From NCBI GenBank assembly GCA_030278955.1, contig JAOANR010000005.1, forward strand, positions 3,329,431 through 3,393,430: DNA of 64,000 nucleotides, given 5' to 3'. The translations under genes and the position numbers were made by a program. This document shows positions 19,451 through 32,064 of the stretch, one piece after another (positions within the stretch are counted from its first letter, which is position 1; every line of letters begins with the position of its first letter). Under the pieces are notes generated by a model. That model had not been told where the DNA came from, made no database searches, and saw only the letters and a program-made list of their open reading frames with translations. The DNA comes from Hygrophila difformis. Its lineage: Eukaryota > Streptophyta > Magnoliopsida > Lamiales > Acanthaceae.

Positions 19451-22400
19451 ATGAGTCCGGGGGCAAGGCGCTCTCTTGCAGATTGTCTTCGCACTCATAA
19501 ACCTTCCCTGGTCTTTATCCTTGAACCTCAGGGGTCTTATAATACTCTGCGGAATTTCATCTTCAAACTTGGTTACAAACCTGTTGTGATTCAAGAATCT
19601 GAAGGTCGGGCTGGGGGTCTTTGGGCGCTTGCCCGATCTGGCACGCCTATTGTTACGGATGTCTTTGAGGTGGATAGGAGAGTCTTAACCCTTCATCTCA
19701 GCTTGGGGGATTCGTCATGGTATTGTTCCGCCATCTATGCCTTCCCTAGTTTCTATAGGAGAAGGATTAATTGGGAGTACCTGCGAGATCTTCGGAGCCG
19801 ATTAATGGGACCTTGGTGTATAATGGGGGATTGGAATGAAGTACTTTCGCCGTCTGATGTGCAAGGTGGTCTTTTTATCCAAAGCCGAGAGGATGAATTC
19901 CAGTCTTGCCTTACGGACTGCGGTCTTTTTCCAATTCGTACTAAAGGGGCGCCATTCACCTGGTATAGATCAGCAAATAATATTCAATTTATAAAGAAGA
20001 GATTGGTCAGGGGCTTGGCTAATTTAGATTGGATTGATATCTTTCTGAATGGGCATATTCATACCTTGTCGCGATTTGGTTCAGATCATGCTCCCTTGCT
20101 CCTCTCTTGTGGGGAACCTGTGGCGGGGCATCAGTCGAAACCTTTCCGTTGGGAGGCTCGCTGGAGTAGACAAGCTTTATATTCACATCTTGTGGCTAAT
20201 TCTTGGGAAGGGCATTCAGACACCTTAGTTGATAAGCTTGGCCGAATCCGAGAGGTATCGATTCAATATGGTTTTAATGATATACAGAAACTCAGAAACA
20301 AAAAGAAGAAATTAATGCGTAGGCTTGCTGGCTTGGACCGAGCTTTCACTTGGGTGGATTCGGCCAGGCTTATACTTTTGGAAAAAAAATTACAATGTGA
20401 TTATCAGGAGATCCTAATGCAGGAAGAGTTGTTCTGGTGCCAACGATCCCGAGATGATTGGGTTCGAGTTGGTGATCGGAACACGAGATACTTCCACGCA
20501 CAGGGCAAATTCCATCACCATAGAAGCAAGATTCACGGGCTCTTGCAAGAGGATGGCACTTGGTGTACGGATTCTGACCTGCTGAAATCTCATGTGAGAA
20601 ATTTCTATGTTCAACTATTTTCTGAGGAGGAGAACCAGACTAGTGATGATCCCCTGCCGGCCCTTAGACCTATTAATGATCTGGGGTGTGTTGTAAATAG
20701 TGGCACGGTTCAGCCTGAAGAAGTGGAATTAGCACTGACTCAATCGAAACCTTTGGCGGCTCCCGGCCCGGACGGATTTCCCGCAGCTTTTTATAAGCAA
20801 CATTGGTCGGTGCTAGGTCCGGATGTAATTAATATGGTTCAGAGAGCATTCAATACTGGTTATATAGATCCTGATCTTGCCAAGGCATACATCTGTTTGC
20901 TCCCCAAGGTGGCAGTCCCTAGCAGTGTTCGCCACTTCCGGCATATTACCTTGTGTAATATGTCATACAAGTTTATCTCTAAAGTGTTGGTCCACAGGCT
21001 TCAACCTCTGCTTTCTCAATATATCTCACCTCTTCAGTCGGCCTTCCTCCCAGGCCGAGGAACAGTTGACAATGCTATCTTACTTCAAGAGTTGGTCCAT
21101 TCTCTATCCAATTCTAAGAAGCAGGCGATTCTTGTCAAGATAGATTTGGAAAAGGCGTATGACAATGTCCGTTGGGCGTTTTTGGAGGAATGTCTTGTGC
21201 AAATGAACATCCCATCCTCATTAAGGCGCATAATTATGTCTTGTGTATCCTCGCCTGAATATTCGATTCTGTGGAATGGATCTCCTTTGGTAGGGTTTCG
21301 GCCAAAGCGTGGACTCCGCCAAGGTGACCCGCTTTCCCCGTATCTCTTCAATGTGGTCATGGAAAGACTGTCAGTCACTATTAATAAGGCTGTTCAGGAT
21401 GGTCTTTGGCAACCGATTAAGCTGTCTCGTGGGGGGCAGAGCATTTCACACTTGTTATTCGCTGATGATCTTATTTTGTGCACTATGGCGGATGAGGACA
21501 GTATTAATTGCCTTGTGTCCACTCTCCGATCTTTTGCTTGCTGCTCTGGTCTCAAGATCAGCCCCACCAAATCTAAAGCTTTTGCCTCACGAGCCGTTAC
21601 ACCTGTCCAAAAAACCTGGCTCACAGCTGCTCTCCCCATAGCTTTCACCACCTCCCTTGGGACTTAGCTCGGGTTCCCAATCCATCATGAACGAGTGAGC
21701 CATCGGCACTATGCCCATATTCTGGAAAAGATGGACCACCGGATGTCCAGCTGGGCCATGCGGTTACTAAATAAATCGGGCAGAGCAACTTTGGCTAGAC
21801 ATGTTCTTGCTGCGATACCCTCGTATTATATGCAGTTTGGATGGCTCCCTGAGTCTACATGTCGGAGTATTGATCAACGTATTCGGAACTTCATTTGGAA
21901 GGATAGGGAAGGGCACGGTCTTAACTTGGTAAACTGGGACCGTTTGGCTACTCCAAAATCGTGGGGAGGTCTTGGATTTCGCAAGGCACGACAAGCTAAT
22001 ACCGCTCTCTTGGGAAAACTTGTTCATGAATTTCTCTTGGGGCAGGGTAAACGGTGGAGTTTGGAAATTCAGGCCAAGTATAATCCCGATGGTAGGTCCC
22101 TTCTTATGTCCCGTAAGACTGGATCTTTCATTTGGCGTAGCCTCCGGAAGGCTGCCATGACCCTTGTGGGGGGATATTCCTTTCATCTTGGTAATGGCAG
22201 TAGCTCTCATTGGCAGTCACCTTGGCTAAATGGACAGGCAATTGGCCCCTTGGTGCCTTTCATTGAAACTTGTGAGACCGATCTTCGAGTTGTTGATATT
22301 GTGGATAATCATAGATGGAAGCTCGAGACTCTTTATACGCAGCTCCCAGTGGCTGTGCGTGAGAGTATTGGCAGGCATGCCCCGCCTTGCCTACATCAGT

Positions 22401-23470
22401 CCATGAAGGATGGGTGGAAATGGAAGGGATCCATTGATGGACTTTACACGGCCAAATCTGGCTTTCTCTATTTGTTGGGCTCCCCTCCAGCAGAAGGAAA
22501 TTGGACATGGCTGTGGAACTCGCGATTGCCTGAGAAAGTATGCTTTCTCCTTTGGTTGATTTCATGTGAGGCCCTTCCCTGTAACTCCTTGAGGTTCAAT
22601 AGGAATGTGGCTTCTACTCCCTTATGCCAAATTTGTGGGGTGATGGAGGAAGACTGGCAGCATTGCCTCTTCCATTGCTCCTGGGTGGCGGCTGTGTGGA
22701 CTTCTATGGGAGTGATGATTCCAGCAGATCTTCATTCCATTGATCGGCCCCATATCCGAGTATTGCTGCGAGGTATGTTTTGTTGTTATGGCAATTCTTT
22801 CATAGCTGGTGTCTGGCAGGTGTGGCGAGAGAGGAATATGTGGGTGTTTCGAGGGAGATCGTCCTCCCATCACACGATAATCCGCAGCATTACTCATCTT
22901 GCCGATGAACTTGATCGGCGGCAGAAACACCCTACCTCCACAACGACAACTCCGAGACTTGTTTGTTGGAATATGGGGGAGTGGCAAGGAATATTTTTGC
23001 ACTCCGATGGATCTCTTCTTGCTGAAAGGAAGCGAGTTGGGTTTGCGGCTGTGCTCCGTGACGTGGATGGTAGTTGGATAGCCGGGATCTCGGGCTATCT
23101 TGGCGACGGCTCTGTCCTGGAAGCTGAAATCGCAAGCTTAGCTCATGGACTCCAGCTTGCTGTGGACAAAGGAGTGTTGGAAGTATGCTGCTGCTGTGAC
23201 TCACTTGATATCATCAGACTTGTGAGCTCAAATTGGAGCCCCTCCCATTGGCTTGCTCCATATCTTGCCAAATTTGAAGACCTCCGTCGCAGACTTCATG
23301 TTTGTAAATTCCAGCATATCTTGAGAGAAGGAAATGTTGTTGCAGACGCGTTAGCCAAGATTGGAGCCTCTGAAGACCACTTCTACACGACATGGGCTTT
23401 TCCACCGGACTGTTTGTCACCTTTCCTAGCCGCTGACGCCACCGGCACGTGGTTTCCACGGCCTCACTGA
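19451..23470 (+). pseudogene. LINE ORF2 (endonuclease, reverse transcriptase, RNase H), one in-frame TAG
   Basis: One continuous frame of 1339 codons plus stop, broken only by a TAG at 21665-21667 where relatives have Tyr (LGT-Tyr-LGFPI). Order: AP endonuclease (SWNVRGI just upstream of the first Met, IMGDWNEVLS, SDHAPLLL), reverse transcriptase (PGPDGFPAAFYK, VKIDLEKAYDNVRW, GLRQGDPLSPYLF, LLFADDLILC), zf-RVT (GLYTAKSGFL, RLPEKVCFLLWL, CQICGVMEEDWQHCLFHC), RNase H (HSDGS, EAEIAS, CDSLDI, VADALAKIG with its four acidic residues). The true start may lie upstream, since SWNVRGI is in frame before Met 19451 but a TGA stands at 19415. The enzyme would nick DNA and copy LINE RNA at the target. Confidence 0.92.
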
Positions 23471-23542
23471 ATTTGATCTCTTTTTTGTTAATTTTTTCTT
23501 TTTTTTCCTAGCCTTTTTGTAGGCTGTTGAGCCAAAAAAAAA

Positions 23543-23558
23543 AAAAGATTAGGAGTTA
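23543..23558. repeat. Target-site duplication (right) of the full-length LINE
   Basis: The second exact copy of AAAAGATTAGGAGTTA, directly after the LINE poly(A) (its first A residues merge with the tail). Confidence 0.9.
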
Positions 23559-23927
23559 CAGTCTCAAATCAAAACAAGAGCTACCGCCTTACAGCTTATA
23601 CTCAAAAAGAAAAGAAATCAGCAAGTATAGCTAAAGCATCGAAATAGCTACTCAACAGACACCTCCGACAGCTTACCAAAGACAAGAAAAAAAACAGACA
23701 CCTGCGACTAAACAATTCAAATAGATAGATCAACAATAAACATCATCATCCATTCGCCAATCCGATTAAAACCATTCCTCAACTTTGGCCTCCCCCGCTG
23801 CTCCGGATTTTGCCCAGTGGTCGGCAACAGAGTTTCGCTCCCTCAAGATATGATGAAATCTCACCTCGCCGGCAAACCTCAAGATCGAGGTAATTGGACC
23901 AAGAAGATCATGTTTTCGTAAATTATA

Positions 23928-24183
23928 CTTCATCCGTCTCATTGTTTTTACTACGTTTGACTTTTTGACACTATTCACTGTTTAACTTTAATTTAAATTT
24001 TTATCATAGTTATATAAGGAAAAACATAGTCAAGTGAGATCTTTTTAGATTCGTCTAATCTTGAAGTTTTAGAATATCAAATTTTTATATTTATTTATTG
24101 TATACATTTTAAGTTATTAACCGTCAAAACTATATATCGGCATGCTTTCGGATGGGTCCGTAGCAAAAACAATGAGACGGAGG
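23928..24183. mobile_element. Stowaway-like MITE, TA duplication
   Basis: CTTCATCCGTCTCATTG at the left and CAATGAGACGGAGG at the right, TA on both sides, 256 bp. It lies just outside the older LINE's right target duplication and shares internal sequence with the copy at 10091. Confidence 0.85.
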
Positions 24184-24222
24184 TAACTAAATGATGAATA
24201 AATCTGTTTGTTGCTTTGTTTT

Positions 24223-25122
24223 TTTTTTAGAAGGGATCTGTTTATTGCCTCATTGAATAGGTATAAAAACCATAAGGGCTCGGCACATTACAGCATTGGG
24301 ACAGAACTTTCCCACCTCTGTGTCAAACCAGTACACAAATACATATGCAGAAGAGGAAAATACAACAGATCTACACTTATCGAAATTGGCTTTCTCGGTC
24401 TCCAGTGAGCGCAGCCACCAAGCCTTTGCCTCAATGCCATGGTTCCAGTAGATCCTCCAACAACTTCAGCCTGCCTTACCTTGTTACTGATACACCAGCA
24501 TCATCATACCTCAGTCACGAAAAACACCATGCCACTATCCCCCTTTTCATCTTCCCAAATTCTGCACCATTCAACTCCAGTCACCAAAATTCTGCATCAT
24601 CATACCTCAGTCACGGCAGCCCCATTCTACACCAGCCACATTTTGCACCCAATTAGAACCATGATTCAATGCTCCCTTCACCCCGAGCACCAGCTCTCGC
24701 CCAATGATCCGCTATTACATTTCGTTCTCTTAGAATATGCTGAACTCTCACTTCTCCCCCACAACTAATCAACGTCAAGATTGGGGGCAACCACCTATTC
24801 AGCCTCCAAGGTATGGTCACTGGATTATTCAGCCAACTCACCACATTCTTGGAGTCACACTCAAATAACAATCTAGAAAGGGGGAAACCTTGATCCCGAC
24901 TGATAGCTTTACATACTCTACTAATGGCAACAATCTCCGCTTCCGTTGAATCCGCCTCTCCAATACTGTCTGATAGGATGAAAATAATAACTCCTTCATC
25001 ATTTCTTATGACACCCCGCACCCCCGCCGGCCCGGAGTTTCCAAGCAATGAACCGTCCGTGTTTACTTTTCACCATCCCTTTTTAGGTCTTACCCATACC
25101 ACCATCCCTTGAACCGTCCGGG
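24223..25122 (-). mobile_element. 5'-truncated LINE (-) with 17-bp target duplication
   Basis: GTTTGTTGCTTTGTTTT occurs at 24206-24222 and again at 25123-25139. The T-run at about 24219-24228 is the poly(A) tail. The only coding part is the RNase H domain, a frame at 24653-25048 running on to the truncation: NSGPAGVRGVIRNDEG, EAEIVAISRVCKAI, FECDSKNVVSWL and HILRERNVIADHWARAG. All four acidic positions are present and the frame is open, but without reverse transcriptase the copy is dead on arrival, as 5' truncation commonly causes. Confidence 0.9.
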
Positions 25123-25139
25123 GTTTGTTGCTTTGTTTT

Positions 25140-25871
25140 GATAATTTTTTTTGTTTTTTTGAATTTCTCAGCATCGGATGATTTGACAATTCTAAAAGTT
25201 AATGATTGGATTGTTATATGTGTGATGGTATATTCAGATAAAGTCAAATATTATTGCATATGCATTTATATGGAAATTGATTGGGTGCTGGTACATTCAA
25301 AAGTGATGGGTATGTGTATATGAAATGATGTGTGAGTATAAAAAAATGATAGATGGAGATTATGAACAAAAAACTAATAAAAAATAAACTACCGTCTATA
25401 CATCACTTCATAAGGCTTATACATCACTTTACAAAGAGCTACACATTATTTTTAGCGCTGCCTGCACCTGTTAGAAATTGTTATGCCATTACATAAACCG
25501 GATTACATTTATATATATTCCCAAAATACTATGAAGAGGGTTACATTTCATGCAAAATCATTACAATTTCTTTGCTGATGTTCGAGCATTAATTACAAGG
25601 AAAAAGAGTTCGATTGGCCAATGCAATGATCAATTTAAATTTAAATTTAAATTGATCCCAAATGACGAATGTGTTATTTTAGATGCTTTCTCATTCTCAT
25701 TACTCTTTGCCATCCCCATTTTCCACCTTTGCTAATTTGAGAAAATCCACTTTTAATTTGTTATAAAGGATTTTCTCTCATTCATTTTTTTTTTCCATAT
25801 TTATGAAATTTTTACTTTTGGTCCCATTAGATATTATTTTTTTCACTTTTGGTCTATCGGTCTATTTTTAA
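25140..25871. other. AT-rich intergenic stretch, nothing recognised
   Basis: AT-rich DNA with T-runs. The short ORFs here (60-61 residues) have no recognisable motif and low-complexity composition. No terminal repeats were identified. Confidence 0.6.
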
Positions 25872-27866
25872 ATAAAAACTATTCATTTTTTTTTTAGGGA
25901 AAGAGTATTTTCATTATACCAAAGACACCCCAACCGGGCATACGAATACAGACAGCAAATGATATAGCCCATCTTAGACAAAATCAAAAGACTACTTCCG
26001 ACCCTTGGAATGAGGAATTACTCTAACATAAAAAAACATTTGCACCCTTATGAAGAAGCGTGTCTCTAGGATCAATCTACTGACTAGCCTTCGGACCAGT
26101 GATTATCAGTTGGTTCCATGTCAAGATCATATAGGGCAGTACACTCATGAGGTGATAATAGCTCCAAACAACCATGAATGCCTTTGCTTAAGTATGAACG
26201 CCAACCATGAAACTTCTCAAGTGATAGATGAATCAACATGACAGTCCAAGAGCTTGCTACATACCACCCACATTTCCTACTACATGTTGTTCTCACCAGT
26301 GCATCAGAAAACAGGTCGGAAAGGGCGTCGAAAAGGAAAGAAAGTAAGAAATGACGCAACTAGATGTAGTTCTCCCCACCCACATATCTTAGAGACAACA
26401 TGACACTAAGAGTAGCGAGGCCGAGATGAGAGAAGAGAAAAGGAGAAGGAAAGAAAGGGGTGGCAAAGAAAAGAGAGGACAATCTAAAAGGAACACACAG
26501 AGAGCAACCCTAGTGAAACAGGTCAAGGAGAGATAAAAGGAATATGAAGCGAGGTTGTGGCAAAACTGCAGAAGGGACTAGAACGGTAGGACGGCACATG
26601 GGAATTAAGGAAACACCCAAAAAATAATCACACAAAACATCAGGTCGAGTTGCATAGAACAGACTCAACCAACTGCCATTCAATCAAGTTACACAGAGTA
26701 TGTGAGCAAGTAAGCAAAGTTAACTTACTTATCTCCACTCTCAATTGGTCACCTCATCTTGTGAACAATCCCATCCTCAAACAAATCTTCTTTTTCTGCC
26801 TCTTCTTTCTTTTTATTTTTTTCTTTTTTTTTTCATATGAATCTTTCCTTGTTTCTATGTAGCACACTGCCAACCCCTCCTTCATTCCTTCAAATTTCTA
26901 ATCACTCTCCCCAAAACGAACTAAACTTCCAACTTATGAAAACAAATTCACACAAGCACAACAGACAACTACCCACAGAATCCCAGTACTTTTTGCATCA
27001 CGAAAGAGTTTCATGTGAATATTTGAGGGTGAAACCTTAATAGCCCAAAAATACTGATCCCCTACTGGCAGAAAACGCAGAAAGGCGAACTCAGGTACCT
27101 ACCCTAAGAGAAAAGCAAGAGAGTGAATCGATTTGGCCTAAAAGAGACTCACTAGGGGACGGGAGAGTATTGTAGGAAGGTTTTAGACCAAGAACCCTTG
27201 AAGTTTTCAATGCACTGGACTGAATAATAGCAAGCTCAACATGGGTGATAGAGCAGATTTAAACATGTCAAGAAGAGTATCACCTGATCACACATCCGAG
27301 ATAAGTTAGCATGTAGAATCTCACCGGGTTTGTTTGTCGTTCGGCTAGATGGATGTCGTACAAAAGGTCTTCCATTCCCCCAGTTAATTCTATGTCCTTG
27401 CGCACATGTGTTCAGACTTAATCACTGCTCAAGGCCTTGCGCCGTCCAGTCTGAAGAAGATGATTATGAAGATCATCCCCTTTTCAAATCCAGATTGTTA
27501 TCCACCCTCCAGTATCCTATCTGCAGCACTAATCATCATTGTTTATGGATCTCCAAAGGTTCCCAACCGCAGCAGCATCCTCCAAAAGACAACACAACAG
27601 CCTACTCCGCATCAGCACCAACTCAGTAGCATCCTCCCGGCAGCTTTCTACAATAAGTTTTTCCAGCAGCTCAGTTGTTAGCAATGGCACCACCTATAAC
27701 CTTCAACCCTCCCGTGATCCAATTCTGCAGCAAGTCCTGTTCACCTACAAAAACCGAAAATATTAATTCGATACACAGACAGTACCAATAATAATTCTTC
27801 TCCCAAAGTCCCAATCATTTTGGCCCCATCCTCCCAGACCACTTCTGCCTTATTCAGCCAAGATAA

Positions 27867-30800
27867 TCAAAACCACTCTTCCACAGTCCCGGCTTGCGAT
27901 GCACCGAGCTTTGCCCAATGATCCGCCGCTTCATTTTTCTCTCTCAGAATATGTTGCACGCGTACTTACCCAGCACATCTTGTTAGGTCTAATATTGGTC
28001 CCAGCAGCCCTCTGAATCGCCAAGGTGCCCCACCAGGATCGTTCAACCATTTAGCCACATTGCTCGAATCACACTCAAAAATAATTTGTGGGAGGGGGAA
28101 TCCTTGCGTTTTGATAATCGACTTGCACACCCTGCTAACCGTTGTAATCTCCGCCATGTTTGAATCAGCAGAACCAATAAAATCCGATAGTATGAAGATG
28201 ACCTCTCCTTTGTCGTTTCTAATGATTCCTCTGATACCTGTCGGGCCGGGATTTCCAAAAGACGCGCCATCTGTATTAACTTTCCACCACCCCGAGCATG
28301 GTTTTTCCCAAACAAGACCGCGTCTATGAACCCGCTGCTTCGTGCGCCTACTTTGTAATAACCCTTCCGGAAAGTCTACTGCCCCTACATCTGAGATTCC
28401 CCCAATCCCATACTCCCCCATCGACCACCATGTGATAACTTTCCATTTAACATCATTCGACATTGCCTCCAAATCAGCCGTGCGCCCTTTAAAAATTAAA
28501 TCATTCCTAGCGTTCCATATTGACCAGAGATTGGCCAAGCCCAGTAATATCCAGAGCTCCATTCTTCCCTTCTTAAGCTCGGCTCCTAACCAATCCTCTA
28601 TTAGGCTCTTTACGCTCCCCGGGATAGCCCATTTCAAACCAAACCACCGAGCCCCTCGGTACCACATGGAACAAACAACTCCACACTTGCAAAATAGATG
28701 ATCCGCTGACTCTATTTCCAGCTGACAGAACGGACATGTTGCATCGAGCATTGATAAACATCCTATATTCGATAGCAGTTCGCGTGTGGGTAAGGCATTA
28801 TGTAATATTTTCCATACCAAAAGTTTTACTTTCATAGGTGCCTTGATCTTCCATAGCTGTTTCCACACGTGTCTGCTCCCCCCAGTCAGCCCACTTCACT
28901 ATCTTCCAACACAACCGAGTTGAAAAATTACCACTGCTTTCCAAACTCCATACTGGCTTGTAAGGGCTAAAACGCCTTAGTCTCGTCCTCCTGATCTCCG
29001 TCATCATCTCTCTCCAGACAATCACTTCCCAGTCAAACAGTGTTCTCCGGAAGGAGATTTCCCATTCCCATTCCACTCCACTCCACTTGCCAAACTCCGC
29101 GACCTTACATGTTTTATTCGTTGTTAAAGCAAACAACCTTGGAAATAACGTGTTCAGCGCCTGGCCACTTTCAATCCAAATGTCCTGCCAAAACCTTGTT
29201 CTCTCTGCATTACCAATCAATATCTTCCAATCACTGGACGAGGTTGCCAGGTGTGTGTTCTACCATGCGCTACAAATCTTTCCCCATAGCGTTCTCCCCT
29301 CCTTTGGTTCAGGTATCAACCGATCCTCACCCCCATAGTACTTGGCGGCGATGACCTTCTTCCACATGGAATCCTCGCAACCAAACCTCCATCTCCACTT
29401 AAGTAATAAAGCCGTATTGAAATTCATTGTGTTCCAAATTTGCAAGCCTCCTGAGTCCTTGTGTTGGCATAATTTCTCCCAACAAATGGTGTGTAATTTT
29501 CGGCTCCCATCCCACTCGTTCCAAAAAAAATTACGTTTCAACCTCTCCAATTTATCTGCCACTTCCTTCGGGATTTTAAAGACATACATGTAATCCAATG
29601 GAAGACTGGCCAAAACTGCCTTGATTAAGCACACCATCCCGGTTTGCGATAAAAGCCTTCCCTTCCACCCATTTAATCTTTTCTCAATACTTTCTATGCA
29701 TGGCTTCCAAACATCAGTCCCATTAACCCTCCCTCCTATAGAAAGTCCCAAGTATTTCATAGGCCAGCGTCCCACCTCGCAACCCAAGATCCTGGCAGCT
29801 TCGTCCATTAAATCTCTGGAACAATTAATACCATAAAGGTTGCTCTTGCTAAAGTTAATCCGCAAACCAGTTGTTAACGTGAGGCACTAAAGAATCCTTT
29901 TGATCTTGATTATCTGACTGAGTGATCCTTCACAAAATATGATGGTATCGTCGGCGTACTGGAGGTGCGTGATAGTCGGCCCTCCACCATGAATTGTTAT
30001 CCCAGTAATCTCTCCCAACTCCACGGCCTTGCAAAGCATCCTGTTTAATAGCTCAACTACCAGCACAAAGAGATAGGGTGATATTGGATCGCCTTGTCTT
30101 AGTCCCTTATGCATCCGAAAGAACTTTGTTGGGGAGCCATTAATCATCACCGCCGCAGTAGCTGTCGTCACACATTCTTTGATCCAGCCACACCATTTCT
30201 CCCCAAAGCCCATCGCTGACAATACACTGAGTAATGTATCCCATGAAACGTTATCGTAAGCCTTTGCCAAATCTATCTTCACTGCAAAACCCCTTCGGCC
30301 AGCTGCTTTTATGGAATGAAATGTCTCCGAAGCAATCAAAGCCCCATCTAAAATCTGTCTGCCTCGAACAAAAGCCATTTGAGCGGGGCCCACCACCTCA
30401 TCCATCACTCCTTGGATCCTTCTTGCCAGGACTTTAGTAATAATTTTGTATATACTACCAACAAGTGAAATCGGTCTGTAGTCACCCAATTCCATAGGTC
30501 TATCAACTTTTGGGATTAGCACTATAAAAGACCCTCCTGTTTCCTTCGGGAGCTTCCCATCCATCTCAAATCTCCGAACTACCGCCATCACCTCCTCCTT
30601 CACTGTTTCCCAAAAATTCCTAAAGAAATTAAGATTAAAACCGTCTGGTCCAGGTGCTCAATCCCCCTCACAACTCCAGATTGCCGCTCGCACATCCTCC
30701 TCAGTAATCCCCCGCTCAAGCCAAATCCTGTCACAATCTTTCAACTTGGATAGACCGATGTTATTGACCTGAAATAACTCTCCTCGTGGCTTGGCAAAAC

Positions 30801-32030
30801 TTGCCTGGAAAAAATTATAAGCAATTTCCTTAACTTCCCTCGGACAGTCCACCCAGCGACCATTCCACCTTATCGCCCCAATAAAGTTCTTTTTTCGATT
30901 GATAGCCGAGACGGTATGGAAAAACTTTGTATTTTGATCACCCTCCTTAAGCCACCGCACCCTTGATTTTTGATACCACCTCCTCTCCTCCGCTAGCATC
31001 AAATTCCTCAACTCTAGCCTCTTCCCTGACCAAGCATCCCTGTCCAACTCGTCCGCCTGTTCCCGTTGCAATCTCCCTTCAATCTCCCCGATGTCATTAA
31101 GCAAGTTTTGTATCTGGTTCTCTAATATCTTCGCCCCATACCCTTCCCAACCTCGAATCCTTTTCTTCAATGTCCTTAATTTGTCAAAAAACCTTTCACT
31201 CCTATTGGAACCACTGCCGTGCTCCGACCCGCTCCAAGTCTCCCTAACCATCTCTTTAAAACCGCGTTCTTGTAACCAGTAGTTGTAAAACCGGAAAGGT
31301 TTCGGCCCCCACGACTTCTCACCGAATTCCAATCTGACCGGGTAATGATCCGATAACACCGAGTCACAACGACGTTGAGCAATACTGCCATCCAACTGTA
31401 ACCAGCCCGTAGACAATAGAAAACGATCCAGCCTACTACAAATACTACCGCCCCTCCCATACCACGTGAAGAAACCTTCCTCCATCGGCAAATCAACCAA
31501 GCCAAGTTGATCAACAAATGCTCTCAACTCCCGAGTGGACCCCTGATCCTTAACTGCGCCAATCCTTTCCTCTGCCGACATCGTAGCATTTAAATCACCA
31601 ACAAAACTCCACAAGTCGCCATTGCCCGTATTACATTTGTTAACCAGCACATTCCAAAGTTCAGCCCTTTCCTTCGACCATTTGGTGCGTGTATACAGAT
31701 TACATTGACTGCTACCAATTGATCATTGAAACTTCCTTTCATCCAAATATACTGATGGCATTTTTCAACTTCAGAAAAGGAGCATACTGACTTGTCCCAG
31801 ATGAATAATAGGCCCCCTGCGTTCCCTATCGCGGGTTGATAAGAAAATTCACAATCCTTGGATCCCCACAACCTGAAAATTAACCTTTCGTTGATAGTTT
31901 CCATCTTCGTTTCCTGGCAACACAAAACCGATGGCCTATATTTCTTGCAAAGCCGCATCACCGCCCTCCTCCTTACCCCCCCCCCCCCCCCCCCGTTCAA
32001 TCCTCTGAGGTTACACATAATGATCTTCAT
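27867..32030 (-). pseudogene. LINE ORF2 (endonuclease, RT, zf-RVT, RNase H), decayed
   Basis: It begins near 32030 with an endonuclease start (MKIIMCNLRGLN) followed by a poly(G) tract, C-run 31977-31994 on plus. The frame shifts near 31660 to one reading VGDLNATMS and LSDHYPVRLEF. RT follows: PGPDGFN, KIDLAKAYDNVSW, GLRQGDPISPYLF and LQYADDTIIFC. In-frame stops interrupt it at about 30658 (before APGPDG), 29887 and 29260, and there is a frameshift near 28868. The zf-RVT (CPFCQLEIESADHLFCKC) and RNase H (NTDGASFGNPG, FECDSSNVAKWL) follow, with one more stop at about 27966 and the end EEWF at 27867. The lesions show an old copy. Confidence 0.88.
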
Positions 32031-32064
32031 CGAATAAAACCAGCAAAGCACACCACTTAGCCTT

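Larger units (their letters stand above)
17628..23542 (+). mobile_element. Near full-length L1-type LINE with 16-bp target duplication
   Basis: About 5.9 kb between exact 16-bp duplications, with a gag-like ORF1, an ORF2 (endonuclease, reverse transcriptase, zf-RVT, RNase H) and a poly(A) tail ending at about 23546. ORF1 has frameshifts and ORF2 one nonsense codon. The exact target duplication and few lesions indicate a young insertion. It would be transcribed by RNA polymerase II and inserted by target-primed reverse transcription. It landed in the 3' part of an older LINE of opposite orientation. Confidence 0.93.
17560..23909 (-). mobile_element. Older 5'-truncated LINE (-), split by the LINE at 17628-23542
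   Basis: The T-run at 17561-17571 is the poly(A) tail. The coding remnant is at 23766-23909 and ends the RNase H domain: VRFHHILRERNSVADHWAKS, then a stop at 23766. The outer target duplication ATGTTTTCGTAA is seen at 17548-17559 and 23910-23921. Only about 420 bp of this element remains, as 17560-17627 and 23559-23909, with the younger plus-strand LINE in the middle. The same HILRERN/ADHWA motif occurs in the LINEs at 24223 and 27867, so these three belong to one family. Confidence 0.8.
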
